Shown in pieces: positions 18,146 to 23,806 of a stretch of DNA of 32,808 nt. Numbering within the stretch: position 1 is the stretch's first letter; every line of letters begins with the position of its first letter. The position numbers and the translations under genes are program-made. Where the stretch lies: the NCBI GenBank assembly GCA_905233995.1, contig CAJOGF010000011.1:1-32808 (forward strand), given 5' to 3'. The stretch comes from an uncultured Bacteroidales bacterium. GTDB taxonomy: Bacteria; Bacteroidota; Bacteroidia; Bacteroidales; UBA3824. The notes under the pieces are model-generated. The model saw nothing but the letters and a program-made list of their open reading frames with translations. It had not been told where the DNA came from and searched no databases.

Positions 18146-19291
18146 ATGGCGGCAGAGACTGGACAAAATCTTTTTGAAATCGCATATCCTTTGTTTCAAA
18201 GGGTAAATGATAATGATTTTGAATATGTTTACAGAGGGTATTTTGATCACAGCATAACAAAGAAAATTCTTTTTTTGGCTGATACTAATATTGCGAAAGT
18301 AACACATCAAAGTCAAGCAACCTTGCAAAAGCGTATTTATTACATTATGGTTGAAGGGTTGCAAAATATAACTCATCATCAGGAGGAAATCGCAAATGAT
18401 AGAGAGTTTGATAAATATCCTGGAATTTTCGCTATTCAAAAAAATGGTGAAAAATATTTTATTTCAACTGGTAATATTGTCGCTAACGACAAAATTGAAA
18501 ATCTGAAGTCAAAACTTGATATTATAAATTCGCTTTCGCCAGAGGAGTTGAAAAAAATTCATAGAGAAATTCTATCAAACGGTAATATCTCTGATAAAGG
18601 AGGGGCAGGTTTGGGCTTGATTGAGATGTCAAGAAAATCGGGAAACAAACTTCTTTATAGTTTTGAAAAACTTGATGAAGAGTTTACGTATTTTTATCTT
18701 CAGACTTTGATTCCTACAGATGCTTCATACGGAAGTCGTGAGCATGGCTCTCATTCTTCGTTGGAGAGTGTCAAGCAGTTGCATAAGCAGATGAATGCCG
18801 ACAATATTTTGTTGTATTTTAACGGATTTTTCAATCAAGAGAACCTTTTGAGTCTTTTGTCGATTATAAAGTCAAGAATGAATATGCCGCTTACCACTAT
18901 TAAAATTTCAAATGTAATGGTGGAAATGCTTCAGAATATTATAAAGCATGGTTGTAAAAGTTCGCCAGAAACGGCTGGAGTATCGGGAATGTTTTTCTTA
19001 GGTCAGAGTGGAAACGAAACAATTTTGACCTCTGGTAATATTATTCCGAATGAGTCAGTTAAGATGATAACCGAAAGATTGAATTTTGTAAATGGAATGT
19101 CAAAAGAGGAACTTTCGGATTATTATGATGATATATTGTTGGATTTTGATACGGCTGATGCTAAAAAAACGGGACTTGGTTTTTCGGATTTGAGAATAAA
19201 AAGCGATAGGCCTTTGAAGTTTAAATTTCTGCCGGTAAGCGAAAATGAACAATTTTATTTGTTGCAAACAAGTGTTAAAACCAAAAAATAA
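18146..19291 (+). CDS. SiaB-like protein kinase with two tandem kinase-like domains
   Basis: The product is 381 aa and I read it as two copies of the ~190-aa SiaB (DUF6272) domain, about 24-190 and 215-376. Each has an N-box-like EGLQN (70-74) or EMLQN (260-264) and a glycine loop, GAGLGL (153-158) or TGLGF (342-346). Each also shares a motif of the form SGN-I-N...LNxxNxxSxEEL...IL (110-143 and 297-331). SiaB proteins are histidine-kinase-fold serine/threonine kinases that phosphorylate SiaC; in Pseudomonas this switch controls a diguanylate cyclase. The SiaC-like gene is 18 bases downstream. I expect single-domain SiaB to be about half this size. Both domains keep the key motifs, so I cannot say which is active. 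Confidence 0.8.
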   Translation: MAAETGQNLFEIAYPLFQRVNDNDFEYVYRGYFDHSITKKILFLADTNIAKVTHQSQATLQKRIYYIMVEGLQNITHHQEEIANDREFDKYPGIFAIQKNGEKYFISTGNIVANDKIENLKSKLDIINSLSPEELKKIHREILSNGNISDKGGAGLGLIEMSRKSGNKLLYSFEKLDEEFTYFYLQTLIPTDASYGSREHGSHSSLESVKQLHKQMNADNILLYFNGFFNQENLLSLLSIIKSRMNMPLTTIKISNVMVEMLQNIIKHGCKSSPETAGVSGMFFLGQSGNETILTSGNIIPNESVKMITERLNFVNGMSKEELSDYYDDILLDFDTADAKKTGLGFSDLRIKSDRPLKFKFLPVSENEQFYLLQTSVKTKK

Positions 19292-19309
19292 GAAAACTTT
19301 TTTTACGAT

Positions 19310-19687
19310 ATGGAAAAATTTGTTAGAGAAGAAACAGAAGATACACCAGAAATAGTTTTTGATCCTGAAAGTGGAGTTTTTAAAATCTCAAAAATTTCAG
19401 TGCCCGAAAACGCGCTTGAATTTTATGCTCCTGTACTTGAATGGATAAAACAATATGCTGAAGAACCCAATATTCAAACAAAGTTTGATTTTGATTTGGA
19501 ATATGTTAACACTGCTTCAAGCAAACAGGTGATACAAATAATACTTTTGCTTCAGAAAGTTGCTGAAAAAGGTGATGTGCGAGTTCGTTGGTTTTATGAA
19601 TCAATCGACGAGGACATGAAAGCACTCGGAGCAAGGTACAAAAAACTTGTTAACGTACCTTTTGAACTCGTAGAAATTGACGAATAA
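19310..19687 (+). CDS. SiaC-like regulatory phosphoprotein (DUF1987)
   Basis: The product is 125 aa, the usual length of SiaC. It shows the family pattern TPEIVFDPESGVFKISKISVP near the N-terminus and YVNTASSKQVIQII in the middle. By my count the Thr in that motif is residue 68, the same number as the phosphorylated threonine of Pseudomonas aeruginosa SiaC, so it is the likely target of the neighbouring kinase. SiaC alternates between phosphorylated and free forms and in the free form binds a partner enzyme. The phosphatase SiaA and cyclase SiaD are not in this window. A terminator follows 27 bases after the stop. Confidence 0.85.
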   Translation: MEKFVREETEDTPEIVFDPESGVFKISKISVPENALEFYAPVLEWIKQYAEEPNIQTKFDFDLEYVNTASSKQVIQIILLLQKVAEKGDVRVRWFYESIDEDMKALGARYKKLVNVPFELVEIDE

Positions 19688-19713
19688 AATTTTCGTGAAA
19701 AGATTTTGTAAAA

Positions 19714-19748
19714 ACGGTTGTCTGAGTTTTTCAGCAGCCGTTTTTTTT
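19714..19748 (+). terminator. Rho-independent terminator after the siaB-siaC pair
   Basis: ACGGTTGTCTGA at 19714-19725 pairs with TCAGCAGCCGT at 19731-19741 (one G-U pair and one bulged T, five-base loop), followed by a run of eight T. It would end the transcript coming from siaC and perhaps from the dcw cluster. Confidence 0.85.
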
Positions 19749-19776
19749 GTGTATTGATAAAAAAACGTTACCTTTG
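19746..19776 (+). promoter_or_regulatory. Putative promoter of the first Rpn nuclease gene
   Basis: TTTG at 19746-19749 and TACCTTTG at 19769-19776, 19 bases apart, match the Bacteroidota -33/-7 consensus. Transcription would begin near 19783, giving a very short 5' leader before the ATG at 19799. The -33 box overlaps the T tract of the upstream terminator. Confidence 0.7.
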
Positions 19777-19793
19777 CCGTCATAAAAACGTTA
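19761..19793 (+). repeat. Pair of direct repeats AAAAACGTTA around the Rpn promoter
   Basis: The ten-base word AAAAACGTTA occurs at 19761-19770 and again at 19784-19793, 23 bases apart. One copy overlaps the -7 box, the other the expected start of transcription. It contains the palindrome AACGTT, so a repressor site is possible. Confidence 0.5.
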
Positions 19794-19798
19794 TCATT

Positions 19799-20698
19799 AT
19801 GAAATATTACGACCCTCGTGCAGATGTATTGTTTAAAAAGATTTTCGGGCGCAACGAAGACCTTACGATTAGTTTTTTGAACGCAATGTTACCGTTAGAA
19901 GGTGATGGAAGAGTTCAAACGATAAAGTATTTGCAACCCGAAGAGTTGCCGATAATTCCCGAACTTAAAAACAGCATAGTTGATGTTTTGTGCGTTGATA
20001 TAAATGGTCGGACATTTGTAGTTGAAATGCAGATGTATTGGACATCGTATTTTAAGCGACGTATACTTTTCAACGCAGCGAAAATGTATGTTACTCAAAT
20101 TGAAAAAGGAGAAAACTACGACGCTTTAATGCCTGTTTACGGTTTGAATATTGTGAACGATATTTTTGATTCGACGAGTGAGGATTATTATCATCGTTAT
20201 AAAATGTGCGAGCAGTCAAATCCCGAAAAAACAATTGACGGAATCGAATTATTTTTCTTTGAACTGCCGAAATTTAAGCCGAAAAATTTTTCGGAAAAGA
20301 AAATGCAGTTTTTATGGTTGAAATTTTTGACGGAAATCAACGAAAAAACTGTAAACGTAGACCCCGCGCTTTTTGAAAGTCCTGAAATTACCAAAGCGTT
20401 GGATATTTGTACCTACTTAACGCAAGAAGAGATTTTGGGTTATGATATGTATTGGGATGCTGTCAGTACAGCCAAAACTCTTGCATCGGGAAAATTTAAG
20501 GACGGAATGGACATCGGTCTCGAAAAAGGAGAGAAAATCGGTCTTGTAAAAGGTCGTGCGGAAGGTCGCACCGAACAACTCGTTGAAAGCATTAAAAACC
20601 TCATATCTGCCGGTTTTGATTTTGATAAAGCAGTTGAAATGTTAAAAGTTCCTTCCGACCAAATCCCCGAACTCAAACGTTTGGTTTTTAACTCTTAA
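19799..20698 (+). CDS. Rpn family recombination-promoting nuclease / putative transposase (PDDEXK_2)
   Basis: I choose the ATG at 19799 (299 aa, MKYYDPRADVLFKKIFGRNE); the frame is open further upstream, but that part overlaps the terminator and promoter. The Rpn (PD-(D/E)XK) catalytic residues are visible as Asp62 in SIVDVLCVD and EMQ at 76-78. The C-terminal tail has the G-rich repeats common in this family (GLEKGEKIGLVKGRAEGR) followed by a small helical domain. Rpn proteins are DNA endonucleases that can promote RecA-independent recombination, and some have been linked to phage defence. In-frame Met237 is preceded by AAGGA, so a short C-terminal product is possible. It is a stand-alone gene with its own promoter. 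Confidence 0.88.
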   Translation: MKYYDPRADVLFKKIFGRNEDLTISFLNAMLPLEGDGRVQTIKYLQPEELPIIPELKNSIVDVLCVDINGRTFVVEMQMYWTSYFKRRILFNAAKMYVTQIEKGENYDALMPVYGLNIVNDIFDSTSEDYYHRYKMCEQSNPEKTIDGIELFFFELPKFKPKNFSEKKMQFLWLKFLTEINEKTVNVDPALFESPEITKALDICTYLTQEEILGYDMYWDAVSTAKTLASGKFKDGMDIGLEKGEKIGLVKGRAEGRTEQLVESIKNLISAGFDFDKAVEMLKVPSDQIPELKRLVFNS

Positions 20699-20718
20699 CC
20701 TTAATTTAATCTAAAACC

Positions 20719-20750
20719 TTTGCCATAACTGTTAATTTTTGTTACTTTTG
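20719..20750 (+). promoter_or_regulatory. Putative promoter of the leader / peptide / lipoprotein operon
   Basis: TTTG at 20719-20722 and TACTTTTG at 20743-20750, separated by 20 bases, are a full match to the Bacteroidota consensus. Transcription would begin near 20757, giving a leader of about 247 bases before the first gene at 21004. That leader holds a small ORF, a pentamer repeat and a hairpin. Confidence 0.75.
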
Positions 20751-20802
20751 CACATTACAAACCCTATTAAACAATAAAATTTAACTAAAACTTAAAATAA
20801 AA

Positions 20803-20886
20803 ATGTTGCAAAATTCAATAGAAATATTACAACGCAACGCAACGCAACGCAACGCAACGCAACGCAACGGTATCTTTATACCTTGA
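20803..20886 (+). CDS. Possible 27-aa leader peptide spanning the CAACG repeat
   Basis: ATG at 20803 opens a 27-codon frame ending TGA at 20884-20886: MLQNSIEILQ, then QRNAT-type repeats encoded by the pentamers, then NGIFIP. Because the repeat unit is 5 bases, gain or loss of a unit changes the frame. Loss of one unit gives a stop at 20889-20891. Gain of one, or loss of two, gives a longer frame ending TAA at 20939-20941, inside the loop of the downstream hairpin. No ribosome site is visible, as is common here. It may be a regulatory leader or a chance ORF. Confidence 0.45.
   Translation: MLQNSIEILQRNATQRNATQRNGIFIP
20830..20869 (+). repeat. Eight perfect tandem copies of CAACG
   Basis: The pentamer CAACG is repeated eight times without error over 40 bases, in the transcribed leader between a promoter and a hairpin. 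Perfect short repeats of this kind change length by polymerase slippage and are a classic base of phase variation. Confidence 0.95.
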
Positions 20887-20918
20887 TTTAGACACTTTAT
20901 ATATAGTTGATAATATAG

Positions 20919-20970
20919 AAATCCCTTGCGGACGGAAATAAAAATTCTGTCCGCAAGGGATTTTTGTTTT
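20919..20970 (+). terminator. Strong leader hairpin with T-rich tail (terminator or attenuator)
   Basis: The arm 20919-20937 pairs over 19 positions with 20945-20963 (all Watson-Crick except one G-T), leaving a 7-base loop ATAAAAA. TTTTTG and TTTT follow. It sits about 160 bases into the transcript and 33 bases before the first operon gene, so it would stop or limit expression unless opened. Confidence 0.75.
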
Positions 20971-21003
20971 TGTAAGTTTTATATTTTAAAAATTTTAAAA
21001 GAT

Positions 21004-21168
21004 ATGACAGAAAAATTAGAAAAAGTCGTAAAGGACGTAACGACAAAAAAGAAATACGTTAAACCCGATTTTGAGGTTTATGAGTTGAATTGGGAAGCAC
21101 CGCTTTTGAGTGCAAGCGGTCCTAACTCAGATGCGACATTAGGTGCTTCAAGTTATTCAAAGTGGTAA
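21004..21168 (+). CDS. 54-aa peptide of unknown function (YVKPDFEVYEL type)
   Basis: The ATG at 21004 is the natural start, just after the leader hairpin. The product is Lys-rich at the start (MTEKLEKVVKDVTTKKK), then YVKPDFEVYELNWEAPLLSA, then a Ser/Gly/Asn-rich end. Short ORFs with a K-Y-x-K-P-x-(F/M)-E-V-Y-E core and a following Leu-Leu-Ser/Thr segment are, as far as I recall, common in Bacteroidales and unassigned. It has no signal peptide or membrane segment. The lipoprotein gene starts 15 bases after its stop with a strong ribosome site between them, so they form an operon. A precursor-peptide or small-regulator role is possible but unsupported. Confidence 0.65.
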   Translation: MTEKLEKVVKDVTTKKKYVKPDFEVYELNWEAPLLSASGPNSDATLGASSYSKW

Positions 21169-21170
21169 AA

Positions 21171-21177
21171 AAGGAGG
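21171..21177 (+). promoter_or_regulatory. Strong Shine-Dalgarno sequence before the lipoprotein gene
   Basis: AAGGAGG ends six bases before the ATG at 21184, near-ideal spacing. Such a site is unusual among the genes of this window. Confidence 0.6.
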
Positions 21178-21183
21178 AAAAAA

Positions 21184-22374
21184 ATGGAAAAAACTTTTTT
21201 AAGAATTCTGCCCTTGGCAGCGGCAGTTTTGCTTGCAACCTCTTGCAGCAAAGACGAGAACAATGACAATGCAGTTGTAAACAACGGACAGGAAACCGTT
21301 CAGACTAAAACCTTGCCGATTTCAATTACGGTAAATCAAAAAGGTCTTTCAAAACTCAGTTGTACCGGCGATATGGAAGAGGATCTTCAACCGATTTTTG
21401 AGCCCGGTGATGAACTCGAAATTTATTATAAGGACGGCGGTTTTTTGAAGACGTTAGAAGTTACTGAGGGTAATATCAGCAACGACGGTAAAACCGCAAC
21501 CTTTGAAGGCGAAATCGTTGGTGGCGGACTTGTAGACGATGTGACAAAGTTAACCGCAAAAATAGGTACTCCGATTACAGCGGCAGTAACCGCAACTTCC
21601 CGTGAAGATGCTGTAAAAAAAGGCTGTTATCAGACAGCGGATTTTATATATTCTGCTGAGGGAAACCATATTTCTTTGGAAGAACAAAACGCTTATATTG
21701 AAGTTGTTTGGAAAAACCAAGGCGGAGAAACTGTTAATTTTTCGATAGACGGCAACCCTGTTACTTTGAATTTGAACGGCAGCGGACAAGGTTGGATAGT
21801 TGTTCCCGACGGAGTATCGCTTACATGTGAAGCCCTTGGCATTACGGAGGCAAAAAAGGCAGAAAAGGCTAATATTTACGGAATAATCCGTAAGTTTGTT
21901 CCCGGCGGTTACGTTGACCTCGGCGTTGTATTGGACGATGGAACAGAAGTTTATTTTTCGAGCACTGTTACTTCTACGGGTGTTGCTTGGAGTGCCAAAA
22001 CTGATGAAGAACGAGCAGATTGGCCTACTGTAAACGAATTTGAAAACCTTGTATCTGATTGTTATTGGCAGTGGGGCAATGACGGTACTAAGAATGGTTA
22101 TTATGTTTTCAAAATTCATGCCGATGCGGATAAAGGTAAGATTACTAATTCGAGCAGCAATTATTCACCAATTACTCCATATAGTATAGAGGACGACTCG
22201 TACATTTTTCTTCCGGTTTCAGATGGCGCCATCGGCTATTACTGGTCGAGAGAGTCCACCGGTGACTATGCGTTTTGTTTGCGCTCCGACGAGGCCGGCG
22301 TGTACCCGAAGAACCGCGTTATCCAAAAGACCAAGGGTACGCCGGGGGTTGTTACGGTTCGGCGCAGCAATTAA
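21184..22374 (+). CDS. Surface lipoprotein with fimbrillin-like N-terminal part and FISUMP-like C-terminal domain
   Basis: The product is 396 aa. It starts with a lipoprotein signal, MEKTFLRILPLAAAVLLATS followed by Cys21, and a Lys/Asp/Asn-rich stretch. Residues ~40-230 resemble the beta-rich N-terminal part of fimbrillin-like lipoproteins (FEPGDELEIYY, GKTATFEGEI). From ~237 on it looks like a FISUMP-type domain: GGYVDLGV, then DWPTVNEFENLVSDCYWQW, NGYYVFKI, YIFLPVSDG, GYYWSRESTGDYAFCLRSD and a final VVTVRRSN. Such domains adopt C-type-lectin-like folds and are found in variable surface proteins. The last ~50 codons are far richer in GC than the rest of the gene. It is probably exported to the cell surface as a binding protein; its ligand is unknown. 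A terminator follows. Confidence 0.75.
   Translation: MEKTFLRILPLAAAVLLATSCSKDENNDNAVVNNGQETVQTKTLPISITVNQKGLSKLSCTGDMEEDLQPIFEPGDELEIYYKDGGFLKTLEVTEGNISNDGKTATFEGEIVGGGLVDDVTKLTAKIGTPITAAVTATSREDAVKKGCYQTADFIYSAEGNHISLEEQNAYIEVVWKNQGGETVNFSIDGNPVTLNLNGSGQGWIVVPDGVSLTCEALGITEAKKAEKANIYGIIRKFVPGGYVDLGVVLDDGTEVYFSSTVTSTGVAWSAKTDEERADWPTVNEFENLVSDCYWQWGNDGTKNGYYVFKIHADADKGKITNSSSNYSPITPYSIEDDSYIFLPVSDGAIGYYWSRESTGDYAFCLRSDEAGVYPKNRVIQKTKGTPGVVTVRRSN
22222..22374 (+). other. GC-rich 3' end of the lipoprotein gene, candidate variable region
   Basis: By hand count about 57% of these 153 bases are G or C, in a window that is otherwise clearly AT-rich. The change begins at the codons for DGAIGYYWS and ends at the stop codon. 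Position (last 150 bp of the gene), fold (FISUMP/C-type-lectin-like) and composition fit the variable region of a diversity-generating retroelement target. No template repeat or reverse transcriptase is in the window. Confidence 0.4.
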
Positions 22375-22406
22375 CCATGTTTAACGAATGGATTTTATTA
22401 ATAAAA

Positions 22407-22442
22407 ACGGCTATCGAAAAATCGGTAGCCGTTTTTTTTTTT
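22407..22442 (+). terminator. Rho-independent terminator after the lipoprotein gene
   Basis: ACGGCTATCGA at 22407-22417 pairs with TCGGTAGCCGT at 22422-22432 across a 4-base loop (one G-T pair), followed by eleven T. It lies 33 bases after the lipoprotein stop. Confidence 0.92.
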
Positions 22443-22473
22443 GCGACGAACAATTTTTAAAAACCTAAACATC

Positions 22474-23313
22474 ATGGGAAATTATATTCGTTTTGATTGG
22501 ATGATAAAACGTCTCTTGCGCAACAAAAGTAGTTATGTTGTGTTAGAGGGCTTTTTGAGTGTGCTTTTGAACCGTCAGATAAAGATAAATCAAGTTCTTG
22601 AAAGTGAAAGCAATCAAGAAGAAAAAGAACAAAAATTCAACCGTGTTGACCTTCTGGTCGAGGACGAAAACAAGGAGAAAATTTTGATAGAAGTTCAGAA
22701 CGACCACGAATTGGATTTTTTTCAACGCATGGCTTTCGGCGCATCAAAAATTATCACCGATTATATGAAACTTGGTGAGGCATACAAAACTATACCGAAA
22801 GTTTTTTCAATTAATATTGTTTATTTCAGTTTAGGTCAGGGCAAGGGCTATGCTTATCACGGCACGACGGTTTTCAGAAATATGTTCAATGCTGATGATG
22901 AACTGAAACTTTCCCCTGCTCAGAAAACTAAATTCGGTGTAGACGAAGTTGCAGGCATTTTCCCTGAATATTATATTTTGCGTGTTAATAAGTTTGACGA
23001 TGAAGTTACGACACCTTTGAAACAGTGGATTTCATTTTTGAAAACGGGTGAAATACCTGATGCTTTTAACGCTCAGGGCTTGGAAGAGGCTCGTAATATT
23101 CTCCGTGTAGATTCCCTCAGTAAAGAGGATCGTCAAGTTTATAAGCGTTATTTGGAAGGTCTCAGTTTGGCTGACGGATTTGGCGCAGGTCGTGCGGAAG
23201 GCGAAAGGCAACAAGCCATTGCCATTGCCCGTAATCTAAAAGCCGCAGGGCTTGATATTGACTTTATCGCTCAAAACACAGGTTTAACAAAAGACGAGAT
23301 TTTAAAACTTTAA
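22474..23313 (+). CDS. Second Rpn family nuclease / putative transposase (PDDEXK_2)
   Basis: The ATG at 22474 gives 279 aa starting MGNYIRFDWMIKRLLRNKSS, a well-known beginning for Bacteroidota Rpn proteins; earlier in-frame codons overlap the terminator T tract. VLESESNQEE is followed by the catalytic motifs: Asp59 in FNRVDLLVE and EVQ at 73-75. The C-terminus has GAGRAEGERQQAIAIARNLK and a short helical tail ending in LTKDEILKL. Its tail shares the 14-base word ggtcgtgcggaagg with the first Rpn gene, but the N-terminal halves differ, so they are two subfamilies rather than a recent duplication. No separate promoter is obvious; it may rely on read-through. Confidence 0.88.
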   Translation: MGNYIRFDWMIKRLLRNKSSYVVLEGFLSVLLNRQIKINQVLESESNQEEKEQKFNRVDLLVEDENKEKILIEVQNDHELDFFQRMAFGASKIITDYMKLGEAYKTIPKVFSINIVYFSLGQGKGYAYHGTTVFRNMFNADDELKLSPAQKTKFGVDEVAGIFPEYYILRVNKFDDEVTTPLKQWISFLKTGEIPDAFNAQGLEEARNILRVDSLSKEDRQVYKRYLEGLSLADGFGAGRAEGERQQAIAIARNLKAAGLDIDFIAQNTGLTKDEILKL

Positions 23314-23378
23314 AATCCCACAAAAAATTGTCTGTTTGTCGTATGTTAATCTAATGTTAATAAAAAGGCAAAATGAAA

Positions 23379-23636
23379 ATTGCAAGGTGCAAAATGATTT
23401 TTCCATAGTGGAGAAGTCAACATTGCAAGGTGCAAAATGATTTTTCCATAGTGGAGAAGTCAACATTGCAAGGTGTAAAATGATTTTTCCATAGTGGAGA
23501 AGTCAACATTGCAAGGTGCAAAATGATTTTTCCATAGTGGAGAAGTTAACATTGCAAGGTGCAAAATGATTTTTCCATAGCGGAGAAGTCATCATTGCAA
23601 GGTGCAAAAAAGTTTTTCCATAATGGGGAAGAAAAA
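23379..23636 (+). repeat. Six tandem copies of a 43-bp unit
   Basis: Units start at 23379, 23422, 23465, 23508, 23551 and 23594, always 43 bases apart. Each begins ATTGCAAGGTGCAAAATGAT and continues TTTTCCATAGTGGAGAAGTC. Units 1 and 2 are identical, units 3 and 4 each carry one change, unit 5 a few, and unit 6 is degraded. TTTTCCA-TAG-TGGAGAA in each unit could form a small stem. 43 is not a multiple of three and stops abound, so the array is not coding. It has no spacers, so it is not CRISPR. It fills most of the gap before rpsL. Confidence 0.97.
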
Positions 23637-23741
23637 AATTACAGAAATTTAACAATACCCTTTAACTCTTTTATAATCAGTAACTTACCCTTGAAAAATC
23701 GCTTAAAATAAAAAAAGTTGAAAAAAAGTCGGAGAAAAATG

Positions 23742-23771
23742 TTTGTAATTAACTAAAAATTACTATTTTTG
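23742..23771 (+). promoter_or_regulatory. Putative promoter of the str-S10 ribosomal operon
   Basis: TTTG at 23742-23745 and TATTTTTG at 23764-23771, 18 bases apart, match the Bacteroidota consensus. Transcription would begin near 23778, about 30 bases before the rpsL ATG. Confidence 0.75.
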
Positions 23772-23806
23772 CAGTCCAAAATGTATAAATTTCAAAGATA
23801 AGAGAA

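Noticed and set aside
19718-19798. Longer N-terminus for the first Rpn protein
   Set aside because: The extra codons overlap the siaC terminator and the promoter boxes; family homology begins at the ATG at 19799.
20926-21003. Longer N-terminus for the 54-aa peptide starting at a TTG
   Set aside because: It would begin inside the 5' arm of the hairpin; the ATG at 21004 fits the usual short peptide type.
21550-22119. 189-codon minus-strand open frame opposite the lipoprotein gene
   Set aside because: Antisense to a gene with a lipoprotein signal and recognisable domains; no start signals or family features of its own.
19714-22442. Island bounded by two similar terminators acting as attachment sites
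   Set aside because: The stems share only the outer ACGG/CCGT ends and differ inside; a common terminator style in one genome explains this better than att sites, and there is no integrase.
22275-22460. Open frame overlapping the 3' end of the lipoprotein gene in another frame
   Set aside because: It runs through the terminator hairpin and overlaps a frame with clear domain similarity; a shadow caused by the GC-rich segment.
19799-23313. Rpn genes as evidence for an active insertion sequence
   Set aside because: No terminal inverted repeats or target-site duplications were seen around either gene; Rpn proteins are nucleases and not classic IS transposases.
23379-23636. CRISPR-like regular repeats
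   Set aside because: The 43-bp units are directly contiguous with no unique spacers, and no cas gene is nearby. They are a tandem repeat array.
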